Origin: Oscillospiraceae bacterium | GTDB lineage: Bacteria; Bacillota; Clostridia; Oscillospirales; Oscillospiraceae | DNA length: 64,000 nucleotides | Direction: 5' to 3' | Assembly: GCA_016293865.1 (NCBI GenBank) | Contig: JAEDDG010000004.1 | Location: 22,600 to 86,599 of the forward strand | In this document: one piece after another, positions 51,397 to 60,969 of the stretch | Layout of the letters: each line of letters begins with the position of its first letter | Numbering within the stretch: the stretch's first letter is position 1 | Translations under genes and position numbers: made by a program | The notes under the pieces: model-generated | Seen by the model: only the letters and a program-made list of their open reading frames with translations | Told to the model about the DNA's origin: nothing | Databases searched by the model: none

Positions 51397-51951
51397 ATGA
51401 ACACCGATTATGCAAAATATTCAGCAAAAATGAAAAAGACGATTGAGGTTCTGGAAAGCCAGTTTGCCTCCGTCAGGGCCGGCCGCGCCAACGCCTCCGT
51501 CCTGGACACGCTGCGTGTGGAGTACTACGGCACGCCCACGCCCGTCAATCAGATTGCGTCCATCAGCTCGCCCGACCCGCGCACGCTTCTGATCCAGCCC
51601 TGGGACGGCTCCTGCCTGAAGGCCATTGAAAAGGCTATTCAGTCCTCGGATCTGGGCATCAACCCGCAGAATGACGGCCGGTCGATCCGCCTGGCCTTCC
51701 CCCAGCTGACAGAGGAACGCCGCAAGGACCTGGCCAAGCAGGTGCGCAAGTACGGCGAGGAAGCAAAGACGGCCATCCGCAATATCCGCCGCGATGCCAT
51801 TGAGGACTTCAAAGCGCAGAAGAAAAAAGCCGAGATTACAGAGGACGACCTGAAGGATGCGGAGAAGGACGTGCAGAAGCTGACTGACGATTTCATCAAG
51901 GAGATTGATGGATGCGTGGCCAGGAAGGAAAAAGAGCTTTCCGAGATCTAA
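51397..51951 (+). CDS. frr: Ribosome recycling factor
   Basis: Splits post-termination ribosomes together with EF-G. It has 184 residues, the normal length, with VRAGRANASVLDTLRVEYYG, PVNQIASIS, DLGINPQNDG and RDAIEDFKAQKK along its two-domain helical fold. AGGAGG lies 7 nt before the ATG. The uppS ATG begins at the base after its stop. Confidence 0.98.
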   Translation: MNTDYAKYSAKMKKTIEVLESQFASVRAGRANASVLDTLRVEYYGTPTPVNQIASISSPDPRTLLIQPWDGSCLKAIEKAIQSSDLGINPQNDGRSIRLAFPQLTEERRKDLAKQVRKYGEEAKTAIRNIRRDAIEDFKAQKKKAEITEDDLKDAEKDVQKLTDDFIKEIDGCVARKEKELSEI

Positions 51952-52692
51952 ATGGGTATTTTCAGAAAAAAGAAAAACGCAACGGCGGGGCGGCTTGATC
52001 CGGAAAAGCTCCCCCGCCATATTGCCATTATCATGGACGGAAACGGCCGCTGGGCACAGAAGCGCGGCCTGCCGCGGACGGCCGGACACGCGGCCGGGGC
52101 GGAGACCTTCCGGACGATTGCCACCTACTGCAGGGACATCGGCATTCAGTATCTGTCAGTATATGCATTTTCCACGGAAAACTGGAAGCGGCCGGCAGAT
52201 GAAGTCGCGGCCATTATGGGGCTTCTGGAGCGCTTTCTCAGGGAGGCGCTTGAAACCATGGAGAAAGACAGGGTGAAGGTCCGCTTTTTCGGCGACGTTT
52301 CAGTGCTCTCCGACCGGATGCAGGAGCTGATTGCCGAGACTGCGGAGATTTCCAGCCATTATGACGGCGTGCAGGTCAATATGTGCGTCAATTACGGCGG
52401 CCGGGATGAAATCCTGCGGGCCGCGCGCAGCTATGCCCGCGACTATGCCGCGGACGGCCGGGCGCTGGATGATAAGACGTTTGAGCGGTATCTGTACTCT
52501 GCCGGCGTTCCGGACCCGGATCTGATTATCCGGCCCAGCGGTGAGCAGCGCCTGTCCAACTTCCTGCTGTGGCAGGCGGCGTATGCTGAGCTGTACTTTA
52601 CGGATGTATACTGGCCTGATTTCACAACACAGGAGCTGGACCGGGCGATCATTGCCTTCCAGCACCGGAAACGCCGCTTCGGAGGAGTGTGA
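51952..52692 (+). CDS. uppS: Undecaprenyl diphosphate synthase
   Basis: Cis-prenyltransferase that makes the C55 lipid carrier for peptidoglycan. It has 246 residues: IMDGNGRWAQKRGLPR with the catalytic Asp, YAFSTENWKRP, and the C-terminal PDLIIRPSGEQRLSNFLLWQAAYAE. Directly abuts frr (0 nt) and its 3' end holds the ribosome site of cdsA. Confidence 0.97.
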   Translation: MGIFRKKKNATAGRLDPEKLPRHIAIIMDGNGRWAQKRGLPRTAGHAAGAETFRTIATYCRDIGIQYLSVYAFSTENWKRPADEVAAIMGLLERFLREALETMEKDRVKVRFFGDVSVLSDRMQELIAETAEISSHYDGVQVNMCVNYGGRDEILRAARSYARDYAADGRALDDKTFERYLYSAGVPDPDLIIRPSGEQRLSNFLLWQAAYAELYFTDVYWPDFTTQELDRAIIAFQHRKRRFGGV

Positions 52693-52696
52693 CCGT

Positions 52697-53515
52697 TTGA
52701 AGACAAGGATTCTTGTGGCCGCAGTGGGCCTTCCGGCGCTGCTGGCGGTGATCTTTTTTCTGCCCGACTGGTGTTTCGGCGTGCTGGTGGCGGCAATGGC
52801 GGTCATCGGCAGCTATGAGCTGATGCGCGCGGTGCAGCCGGCGCTGCCAAAGGGGCTGTTTATGTTTGTGGCGCTGATGGCGGCGCTGACGGCGGCAGCC
52901 ATGCTGACCGGTGCAGGCGAACAGGCGGCGGTGGCTTCCGCGTTTGTCCTGATGGCGGGGATGTCCTGCGCGGCGATCCGCGCCTACGGCCGCAGCGAAA
53001 ACGTGGGGTATACGGCGGTGCTGGCTGCTGTTTTCGGCGGCGCGCTGATTCCGCATTTCCTGTCGGCGCTGACGGGCCTGCGGATGATGGACAGCGGCCG
53101 CATTTTTGTGCTGCTGCCGATGGTCTCTGCCTTTGTCTCCGACAGCGGCGCTTATTTTGTCGGAAAGGCGGCCGGCAGGCGGAAGGCTTTCCCCAATGTC
53201 AGTCCCCATAAAACAGTCGAGGGCTGCCTTGGCGGGTTTGCGGCCGGCGTAGCCGGCATGCTGCTGTGCGGCGTGATTGTGGACGCGGTCACGGCGCTGC
53301 CGGTGAATTACATAGCCATGGCGGTTTACGGCATTGCCGGAAACCTGGCCGCGCAGCTGGGCGACCTGGCTTTTTCCCTGATTAAGCGCCAGTGCGGCAT
53401 CAAGGATTATGGAAATCTTCTGCCGGGCCACGGCGGAATTCTGGACCGGTTTGACAGCATGATTTTTGTGGCGCCCGTTCTCTATTGGACGGTGCTGCTC
53501 TGGCCGGCCATCTGA
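52697..53515 (+). CDS. cdsA: Phosphatidate cytidylyltransferase
   Basis: Makes CDP-diacylglycerol for phospholipid synthesis. It has 272 residues, about eight membrane segments, and the C-terminal family signature SLIKRQCGIKDYGNLLPGHG followed by ILDRFDS; SDSGAYFVGKAAG and KTVEGCLGG lie before it. The start is TTG 52697, with GGAGG at 52681-52685; no ATG is available near the uppS stop 4 nt upstream. Confidence 0.94.
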   Translation: MKTRILVAAVGLPALLAVIFFLPDWCFGVLVAAMAVIGSYELMRAVQPALPKGLFMFVALMAALTAAAMLTGAGEQAAVASAFVLMAGMSCAAIRAYGRSENVGYTAVLAAVFGGALIPHFLSALTGLRMMDSGRIFVLLPMVSAFVSDSGAYFVGKAAGRRKAFPNVSPHKTVEGCLGGFAAGVAGMLLCGVIVDAVTALPVNYIAMAVYGIAGNLAAQLGDLAFSLIKRQCGIKDYGNLLPGHGGILDRFDSMIFVAPVLYWTVLLWPAI

Positions 53516-53572
53516 CTGCGGCTCCGGGGAACCGGGCCGGATTGATTTTTTGCATTTGGACGGAATATATTT

Positions 53573-54706
53573 ATGAAGTGTGGGATATCCATCCTCGGCT
53601 CCACCGGCTCTATCGGCCGGCAGAGCCTGGATGTTGCAGAAAAACTTGGGCTGCGCGTTTGCGCGCTGACGGCCAACCGGAATACGGCGCTGGCCGAGGA
53701 GCAGGCGCGCCGGTTCCGGCCGGAAGTGATGGCCATGTACAGCCATGCGGCGGCAGCTGAACTGAAGGTGCGTCTGGCAGACACGCCGGTGAAGGTTGTT
53801 GCCGGGGAGGACGGCCTGATTGAGGCCGCCGTACATCCGCAGGCGGATACGGTGGTGACTGCCGTGGTGGGTACAGTGGGCCTGCGGCCGACGCTGGCGG
53901 CAATTTATGAGAAAAAGCGCATTGCCCTGGCCAATAAGGAGACGCTTGTCTGTGCCGGACGGATTGTCATGGAAGAGGCAAAGCGAAACGGTGCGGAGAT
54001 CATTCCTGTGGACTCCGAACATTCGGCCATTTTTCAGTGCCTGGCGGGCGGGCGCCCGTTCAGGACGATTATTCTGACGGCCTCCGGCGGCCCCTTCCGC
54101 GGCATGCACAGGGAAGAACTGATGCAGGTGACGGTGGAAGATGCGCTGCGCCATCCGAACTGGAATATGGGGCCGAAAATCACTGTGGACTGTGCCACCA
54201 TGATGAACAAGGGGCTGGAGTTTATTGAGGCCATGCACCTTTTCGGCGCGCGGCCGGAGCAGATCCGGGTGCTGGTCCATCCGCAGAGCATTGTACACTC
54301 CATGGTGGAATATCCGGATCATTCAATCATTGCCCAGATGGGCATGCCGGATATGCGCTTGCCGATCGAGCTGGCGCTGACATATCCCCTGCGCGGTCCG
54401 GCGGTGGCGCCGGCCCTGGATTTGACACAGGTGAGCGCGCTGACTTTTGAGCATCCTGACCTGGAGGCATTCCCGTGCCTGGGCCTTGCCATGGAGGCGG
54501 CGCGGATGCGCGGGACGGCCTGCGCTGTGATGAACGCGGCGAATGAGACGGCGGTGGAACTTTTCCTGAACAGGAAAATCCGCTTCTGTCAGATCTATGA
54601 ATATGTGCGCAGCGCGGTTGAGGCGCTGCCGGCCTCCGACAGCGGCATCGACGGTGTCCTTGAAGCTGACCGGGAGGCCAGACGGTTTGTTCTCGGAAAG
54701 GTCTGA
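53573..54706 (+). CDS. dxr: 1-deoxy-D-xylulose-5-phosphate reductoisomerase
   Basis: Second step of the MEP isoprenoid pathway: DXP to MEP with NADPH. It has 377 residues: GSTGSIGRQSLD (NADPH motif), ANKETLVCAG, VDSEHSAIFQ (metal and substrate), MMNKGLEFIEA and LVHPQSIVHSMVE. The ribosome site is weak (GGACGGA). Upstream cdsA ends 57 nt before; rseP begins 4 nt after. Confidence 0.97.
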   Translation: MKCGISILGSTGSIGRQSLDVAEKLGLRVCALTANRNTALAEEQARRFRPEVMAMYSHAAAAELKVRLADTPVKVVAGEDGLIEAAVHPQADTVVTAVVGTVGLRPTLAAIYEKKRIALANKETLVCAGRIVMEEAKRNGAEIIPVDSEHSAIFQCLAGGRPFRTIILTASGGPFRGMHREELMQVTVEDALRHPNWNMGPKITVDCATMMNKGLEFIEAMHLFGARPEQIRVLVHPQSIVHSMVEYPDHSIIAQMGMPDMRLPIELALTYPLRGPAVAPALDLTQVSALTFEHPDLEAFPCLGLAMEAARMRGTACAVMNAANETAVELFLNRKIRFCQIYEYVRSAVEALPASDSGIDGVLEADREARRFVLGKV

Positions 54707-54710
54707 ATCC

Positions 54711-55769
54711 ATGTATATTCTTCTGGCGATCCTCATTTTCGGCATTCTCATCGGCATCCACGAATTCGGGCATTTTATCGCAGCAAAGGCATGTGGCGTG
54801 CGGGTGAATGAGTTCGCAATCGGTATGGGTCCCGCGCTTCTGAAAAGACAGAAGGGAGAGACGCTGTACGCCCTGCGCCTTTTGCCCATCGGCGGGTTCT
54901 GCGCCATGGAAGGCGAGGACGAGCGCTCTGACGACCCGCGCGCCTTTACCTCAAAGCCCTGGTGGCAGCGGGCGGTGATTCTCATTGCCGGCGCGTTTAT
55001 GAACTTTCTGCTGGGTTTTCTCATTATTGCCCTGCTCTATTCCTCGGCACAGGCGTTTTACGGACGGACAGTCAGTGCGCTGACGGAGGATTTCAGGTAC
55101 GGCGGGGAAGAAGGGCTGATGGTCGGCGACGAGATTCTCAGCATCGACGGTCATACGATTTTTTATTCCAATGATTTCTCCACCTATATGAGCCGGTCCA
55201 GCGGCGGCACGGTGGATATGGTCATCCGGCGCGGCGGTGAAAAGCTGCTGCTGGACGATTATCCCCTGCAGATGGAGGATTACGTGGTCGACGGCGAAAC
55301 GGTGCACAGGTACGGTGTGACGTTCAATACCGTCCCCGCGACGTTCTGGAACAGGCTGCAGTATGCTTGCTGCACCGCAGCGGACTATGTCCGCTATGTC
55401 TGGATGGGCCTTTCGGACCTGGTGACCGGCGTGGTGGGCATTAAGGATATGTCAGGTCCGGTGGGCATCGTTTCAGCCATCGGGCAGGTGGGGCAGGCCA
55501 GTGCATCCACGGCGGAGGCGCTGAAGAACATCCTGTTTCTGGCGTCGTTCATCGCGGTGAACCTTGCGGTGATGAATCTGCTGCCGATCCCGGCGCTGGA
55601 CGGCGGCCGTGTTTTTTTCCTGCTGATTACGGGCGTGCTTGAAAAAATACTCAGGCGGAAGATTGATCCGAAATATGAGGGATATATCCATGCGGCGGGC
55701 CTGATGCTGCTTCTGGGCCTGATGGCCGTCGTGATGGTGAATGATATTGCGAGGATTGTCAATGGCTGA
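54711..55769 (+). CDS. rseP: RseP/RasP-type intramembrane zinc protease
   Basis: Site-2 protease that cuts anti-sigma factors and signal-peptide remnants in the membrane. It has 352 residues: GIHEFGHFIAAK with the HExxH zinc site at residues 17-21, one PDZ-like domain (about 115-200; ALTEDFRYGGEEGLMVGDEILSIDG contains it in part), SGPVGI and the NLLPIPALDGGR motif with the third ligand. It overlaps ispG by 8 nt. The gene order dxr-rseP-ispG is widely conserved in Firmicutes. Confidence 0.96.
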   Translation: MYILLAILIFGILIGIHEFGHFIAAKACGVRVNEFAIGMGPALLKRQKGETLYALRLLPIGGFCAMEGEDERSDDPRAFTSKPWWQRAVILIAGAFMNFLLGFLIIALLYSSAQAFYGRTVSALTEDFRYGGEEGLMVGDEILSIDGHTIFYSNDFSTYMSRSSGGTVDMVIRRGGEKLLLDDYPLQMEDYVVDGETVHRYGVTFNTVPATFWNRLQYACCTAADYVRYVWMGLSDLVTGVVGIKDMSGPVGIVSAIGQVGQASASTAEALKNILFLASFIAVNLAVMNLLPIPALDGGRVFFLLITGVLEKILRRKIDPKYEGYIHAAGLMLLLGLMAVVMVNDIARIVNG

Positions 55770-56802
55770 AAGACAGATTCACTGCGGCGGCGTGCGCATC
55801 GGCGGCGGCGCGCCGGTTTCCGTGCAGTCCATGACCAATACGAAAACGGACGATGTGGCCGCAACAGTCGCCCAGATCAGGCGCCTTGAAGCCGCAGGGT
55901 GTGACATTGTGCGCGTGGCCGTGCCGGATATGGCCGCGGCCAGGGCAATCGGCGACATCCGGGCGCAGATTTCCATTCCCCTGGTGGCGGATATTCACTT
56001 TGACTATCGCCTGGCGGTGGAAGCGGCGGCTGCAGGTGCGGACAAGATCCGCATCAATCCCGGAAACATCGGGGAGCGGGAGCATGTCCGGGCGGTGGTG
56101 GCCGCCTGCCGGGCGCGGAATCTGCCCATACGGATCGGCGTCAACGGAGGCAGCCTGGAGAAGGAGGTGCTGGCGAAGTACGGCCTGACAGCCAGAGCCA
56201 TGCTGGAAAGCGCCATGGGCCATGTGCGCCTGCTGAATCAGTTTGATTTTGACGATATCTGCATTTCCGTCAAGGCGTCGGACGTGCGCCTGACGGTGGC
56301 GGCCTACCGGCTTTTGTCCCTGGAAACGGATTATCCGCTTCATTTGGGCGTGACGGAGGCCGGAACGGAATACATGGGCATTATGAAATCGGCCGCAGGG
56401 ATCGGCGCGCTTCTGCTGGAGGGCATCGGCGACACCATCCGCGTATCGCTGACTGCACCGCCTGAGCGGGAGGCAGTGGCGGGCGTCGCGCTTCTGCGCG
56501 CTGTGGGCGTACGGACGGACGGCGTGCGGATCGTCTCCTGCCCCAGTTGCGGGCGCTGCTGCATCGATCTGATTTCCATCGCCTCTGAGGTGGAAAAAAG
56601 ACTGGCCGGCTGCCGGAAAAACATCACAGTAGCGGTAATGGGCTGCGCAGTCAACGGACCGGGTGAAGCGTCACACGCCGATTACGGCATTGCGGGCGGA
56701 AAAGGAGAGGGAATCCTCTTCCGGAAGGGCCGCATTCTGCGCAAGGTGCCGATGGACAGGCTTGCCGACGCACTGCTGGAACTGATCGGCGAAGAGGAAT
56801 AA
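55762..56802 (+). CDS. ispG: 4-hydroxy-3-methylbut-2-enyl-diphosphate synthase
   Basis: Penultimate MEP-pathway enzyme with a 4Fe-4S cluster. It has 346 residues: VSVQSMTNTKTDDV, IPLVADIHFDYRLA and INPGNIG in the TIM barrel, and the cluster cysteines in CPSCGRC and MGCAVNGPGEA. ATG 55762 has GCGAGG 7 nt before it and overlaps the rseP stop, so the two are co-translated. Confidence 0.97.
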   Translation: MAERQIHCGGVRIGGGAPVSVQSMTNTKTDDVAATVAQIRRLEAAGCDIVRVAVPDMAAARAIGDIRAQISIPLVADIHFDYRLAVEAAAAGADKIRINPGNIGEREHVRAVVAACRARNLPIRIGVNGGSLEKEVLAKYGLTARAMLESAMGHVRLLNQFDFDDICISVKASDVRLTVAAYRLLSLETDYPLHLGVTEAGTEYMGIMKSAAGIGALLLEGIGDTIRVSLTAPPEREAVAGVALLRAVGVRTDGVRIVSCPSCGRCCIDLISIASEVEKRLAGCRKNITVAVMGCAVNGPGEASHADYGIAGGKGEGILFRKGRILRKVPMDRLADALLELIGEEE

Positions 56803-56900
56803 AAATACGGCGCCGTTCTGCGGCGCCTGTACTGCGTGCGGCGGCTCTCCCTTTTCGGAGCCGGCGCCTGCTTCAGACTGCGAGGAAAGGAAGCGATTCA

Positions 56901-59900
56901 ATGGAACAGAATACAGTCCCGTTTCTGGAGATGTTTGCCGTCACGCCGCAGGATGCGGCGCTGGCCGCGCTCCTGGAACAGGCGCAGGTGGTGAATGCCA
57001 CTGTGGACAAGGCGCACCGTACAATGCAGATCCGGATCCGGTTTCCGCGTCCCGCGGCGCCGGTTTACATAAGCATGATTGAACAGCTGCTGAAGACGGA
57101 GTACGCAGTCAGCGGCGTTGAAATTGTGCCGGTCTATCCGCTGCCGAACGCCGCAGGTTCCGGGCCGGAGACCAAAGCGTCCGGCGGTGCAAAGAGCGGC
57201 GGGAAGGGCAAAACAGCGGTTTCCGCCGAGGATGTGATTATCGGCCGGCCGGCCGGGAAACCCACGATACATATCGGAGAGATCACGCTGGAGTCCGGCA
57301 ACGTGGTGGTTGAGGGCGAAGTCTTTGCAGCGGAGCACCGGGAGATCGCCAAGCGGAAGGCCGTTGTGCTGAGCTTCAACCTGTCGGACGGAACAGGCAG
57401 CATCCATGTGTCCAAATTCATGACGGAGGAGAATGCCAAGGATATTGCAGCGCGGGTCAAAAACGGCATGTATCTGATTGTGGCCGGCGGTGTGGGCTAT
57501 AACCGCTATGACGGCGACATCACGCTGGAACCGCGGAGCATCACGGTCGGCAAAAAGGCGAAGCGGATGGATACCTGCGAAAAGGGCAGGCGCGTGGAGC
57601 TGCACCTGCACACGAAGATGTCCACCATGGACGCGCTGACCGATACGGGCGCGGCTGTCAAGCGGGCGATTGAGTGGGGGCATCGGGCCATCGCCATTAC
57701 GGACCACGGCGTGTGCCAGTCTTTCCCGGATGCCATGCGGGCGGCCAAGGATAAGATCAAAATCCTCTACGGCGTGGAGGGTTACTACTATAATGATGTG
57801 GACGATAAGCCCGCGGCCTGGGGTGTGGGCAGCGTGCCGGCCGACAGCGAAATCGTCGCATTTGACATCGAGACCACAGGCCTGGATTCCACAAACGACC
57901 GCATAACGGAAATCGGCGCAGTCATTATGCGCGGGGGAGAGGAACTGGACCGGTTTCAGACCTTTGTTGATCCGGAAATGCCCATTCCCGACAGCGTTTC
58001 CAGACTGACGGGCATCACGGATGACGATGTGCGCGGCGCGCCGGATCAGACGGAGGCGGTGCGGGCCTTCCTGGCTTTTGCCGGCGGCCGGCCGCTGGCG
58101 GCGCACAACGCGTCGTTTGATATCGGGTTTATTTATGAAGCGTGTCAGCGCGGCGGGCTGGAATTCGAGCCGGCCTATCTGGATACGCTGCCCATGGCGC
58201 AGGGCCTTCTGCCGGAGATGAAAAACCACAAGCTGGACATGGTGGCGGCGAAACTGGGCCTTCCGGAATTTGAGCACCACCGTGCCTCGGACGATGCTGT
58301 CACCTGCGGCCTGATCCTGGCTGCCTTTCTGGAGCAGATGCGGAAAGACGGCGTCTGCACGCTGGATGAAATTGCCGGTTACGTTCAGCCGCGCAGGCTG
58401 AAGGCGTCGGAGCAGCGCCGTTTCCGGCCGCAGCATATTATTGTGCTGGCCAGGACGCAGGCGGGCATCCGGAATCTGTATAAAATTGTGACCAAGAGTC
58501 ATCTGGAGCATTTCCGCAGATATCCGACCATCCCGAAAAGTCTCCTTTCGGAATACAGGGACGGGCTGATTGTCGGCTCAGCCTGTGAGGCGGGTGAAGT
58601 CTTCCAGCTGGTCAGCGATCACAGAAGTCCCTTTGAACAGCGCCGGCTGGGTGCGTTTTATGACTATCTGGAGATCCAGCCCATCTGCAACAATATGTTT
58701 ATGCTCAGCGGCGACCACGCCCGGGCGAAGAATGAAGAGGAACTGCGGGACTTCAACCGCCGTGTGATTGAACTGGCAGACGAGCTCGGAAAGCCTGTTG
58801 TGGCCACGGGCGACGTGCATTTTCTGGATCCGGAGGATGAGATTTTCCGGCATGTCCTGCTGACAGCCAAGGAATTTGACGATGCGGACAAGCCGCTGCC
58901 CATTTATTTCCGGACCACGGACGAGATGCTGGAGGAGTTCAGCTATCTGGGGGAGGACAAGGCCTTTGAGGTCGTTGTGACAAATCCAAACCGGATTGCG
59001 GACGCCTGCGAGGATGTGCGTCCGCTGCCGCCGCCAACGCTCTTCCCGCCGAAGATTGAAAACAGTGCGGAGGATCTGAAGAATCTGGTTTACGGGAAAA
59101 TGCATCAGCTTTACGGCGAAAATCCGCCCGAAATTGTGACGCAGCGCATTGAGACGGAACTGGATGCAATTCTTGGCCGCGGCTACGACGTGATTTACAT
59201 GAGCGCCCAGAAGCTGGTGGCAGATTCTCTGGCGCACGGCTATCTGGTGGGCTCCAGAGGCAGCGTGGGCTCATCGCTGGTGGCGTTCATGTCCGGCATT
59301 ACGGAGGTCAACTCGCTGCCGGCCCATTACCGCTGTCCCAACTGCTGCCACACGGACTTCGAAGCCGGAAAAGGCTACGGCTGCGGCGCAGACATGCCGG
59401 ATGCCGTGTGCCCCGTCTGCGGCACCAAATATGCAAAGGACGGGTTTGACATTCCCTTTGAAACGTTCCTGGGATTCGGCGGCGACAAGGTGCCCGATAT
59501 CGACCTGAACTTTTCCGGTGAATACCAGGCGAATGCGCACCGGTATACAAATACGCTCTTTGGCTCCGATCACGTGTTCCGCGCCGGAACCATCGGCACC
59601 GTGGCGGAAAAAACCGCCTATGGCTATGTGAAAAAATACCTGGAAAAGGTGGGGCGCACGGTGACCAAGGCGGAGGAAACCCGCCTTGCACTGGGGTGCG
59701 TCGGCGTGAAGCGCACCACCGGCCAGCATCCCGGCGGGCTTGTGGTTATTCCGCAGGACAAGGAGATCTATGATTTCTGCCCCGCGCAGCACCCGGCGGA
59801 TGATGCCGATACGGACATCATCACCACGCATTTTGAATATCACTGTATGGAGGCCAATCTTCTGAAGCTGGATGAGCTTGGCCATGATGACCCGACAATG

Positions 59901-60938
59901 ATCCGCATGCTGGAGGATCTGACCGGCTGCAACGCCCGGGAGATTCCGCTGGACGATCCGGAAACCATGGGGATTTTCAAATCGGCTGCGCCTCTGGGCC
60001 TGACGGATGACGATCCCATCATCGGGAAAACCGGGACCATCGGCATTCCGGAGTTCGGCACGGGCTTTACGCGCCAGATGCTCGTGGACACGCAGCCGAC
60101 GGATTTTGACACGCTTGTGCGCCTGTCCGGCTTTTCCCACGGCACGGACGTGTGGCTGGGAAATGCAAAGGATCTGATCCTTTCCGGGACGGCAACCGTC
60201 CGGCAGACCATCGGCTGCCGCGACGACATCATGATCTATCTGATCTCCATGGGACTGGATGAAAAGCGGGCGTTCAAATTCATGGAGGCTGTCCGGAAAG
60301 GTGCAATTCACAAGGGGAAACCGTGGCCGGACGGGATTGTGGAGGAAATGCAGGCCCACAATGTGCCGGAATGGTATATCGAATCCTGCCGGAAAATCCA
60401 GTACCTGTTTCCCAAGGCACATGCGGTGGCCTATGTGATGATGGCCTTCCGCATTGCCTGGTTCAAGGTCCATGAGCCGCTGGCCTTTTACAGCGCGTAT
60501 TTTTACCGCCGCAGTCAGAAGGACAGCTTTGACGCCGCACTGATGACAGGCGGCGCGGAAAAAGTGGCGGCCAAAATCAGGGAGATCAAAAACAATCCCG
60601 ATTCCACCGCCAAGGAGGACGATCTGCTCACAACGCTGGAGGCCTGCTATGAGTTTTACAGGCGCGGCTTTGAGTTTGAGCCCATCGATCTGTACGCATC
60701 GGACGCGGTGCGCTTCAATATTACGGAAAAAGGCCTGCGGCCGCCGTTTGTGGCAGTCAGCGGCCTGGGAGAAACAGCGGCCAGGGATCTGGTGGAGCAC
60801 AGGAACGACCGGGAGTTTGTCTCGCTGGAGGATCTGGCTGCCTGCTGCACCAAGGTTTCCAAAACTCATATTGAACAGCTGAAGGCGCTGGGCGCGCTCG
60901 GCAGCCTGCCGGACACCAGCCAGCTTTCACTGTTTTAA
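56901..60938 (+). CDS. polC: DNA polymerase III alpha subunit, PolC type
   Basis: Gram-positive replicative polymerase, 1345 residues (B. subtilis PolC has about 1437; the N-terminal domain here is shorter). Order: a short N-terminal region, OB domain (about 120-225), PHP part 1 (LHLHTKMS near 233), DnaQ-like 3'-5' exonuclease (VAFDIETTGLD near 319, HNASFDIGF, HRASDDAVTCG), PHP part 2 (ATGDVHFL), a Cys4 zinc motif (about 809-840) and the polymerase site PDIDLNFSGEYQ near 863, then helix-hairpin-helix. The last residues DTSQLSLF end in the clamp-binding QLSLF motif. GAGGAAAGGA precedes the ATG. Confidence 0.97.
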   Translation: MEQNTVPFLEMFAVTPQDAALAALLEQAQVVNATVDKAHRTMQIRIRFPRPAAPVYISMIEQLLKTEYAVSGVEIVPVYPLPNAAGSGPETKASGGAKSGGKGKTAVSAEDVIIGRPAGKPTIHIGEITLESGNVVVEGEVFAAEHREIAKRKAVVLSFNLSDGTGSIHVSKFMTEENAKDIAARVKNGMYLIVAGGVGYNRYDGDITLEPRSITVGKKAKRMDTCEKGRRVELHLHTKMSTMDALTDTGAAVKRAIEWGHRAIAITDHGVCQSFPDAMRAAKDKIKILYGVEGYYYNDVDDKPAAWGVGSVPADSEIVAFDIETTGLDSTNDRITEIGAVIMRGGEELDRFQTFVDPEMPIPDSVSRLTGITDDDVRGAPDQTEAVRAFLAFAGGRPLAAHNASFDIGFIYEACQRGGLEFEPAYLDTLPMAQGLLPEMKNHKLDMVAAKLGLPEFEHHRASDDAVTCGLILAAFLEQMRKDGVCTLDEIAGYVQPRRLKASEQRRFRPQHIIVLARTQAGIRNLYKIVTKSHLEHFRRYPTIPKSLLSEYRDGLIVGSACEAGEVFQLVSDHRSPFEQRRLGAFYDYLEIQPICNNMFMLSGDHARAKNEEELRDFNRRVIELADELGKPVVATGDVHFLDPEDEIFRHVLLTAKEFDDADKPLPIYFRTTDEMLEEFSYLGEDKAFEVVVTNPNRIADACEDVRPLPPPTLFPPKIENSAEDLKNLVYGKMHQLYGENPPEIVTQRIETELDAILGRGYDVIYMSAQKLVADSLAHGYLVGSRGSVGSSLVAFMSGITEVNSLPAHYRCPNCCHTDFEAGKGYGCGADMPDAVCPVCGTKYAKDGFDIPFETFLGFGGDKVPDIDLNFSGEYQANAHRYTNTLFGSDHVFRAGTIGTVAEKTAYGYVKKYLEKVGRTVTKAEETRLALGCVGVKRTTGQHPGGLVVIPQDKEIYDFCPAQHPADDADTDIITTHFEYHCMEANLLKLDELGHDDPTMIRMLEDLTGCNAREIPLDDPETMGIFKSAAPLGLTDDDPIIGKTGTIGIPEFGTGFTRQMLVDTQPTDFDTLVRLSGFSHGTDVWLGNAKDLILSGTATVRQTIGCRDDIMIYLISMGLDEKRAFKFMEAVRKGAIHKGKPWPDGIVEEMQAHNVPEWYIESCRKIQYLFPKAHAVAYVMMAFRIAWFKVHEPLAFYSAYFYRRSQKDSFDAALMTGGAEKVAAKIREIKNNPDSTAKEDDLLTTLEACYEFYRRGFEFEPIDLYASDAVRFNITEKGLRPPFVAVSGLGETAARDLVEHRNDREFVSLEDLAACCTKVSKTHIEQLKALGALGSLPDTSQLSLF

Positions 60939-60969
60939 TACAATTTGTGTGGATAAGGAGAAATCAGCG

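Noticed and set aside
56812..56835. GGCGCC repeats between ispG and polC
   Set aside because: Self-complementary hexamers without a T-run; likely chance in GC-rich DNA.
56898..58511. 537-codon open frame on the minus strand
   Set aside because: Antisense to polC; no supporting start site or family.
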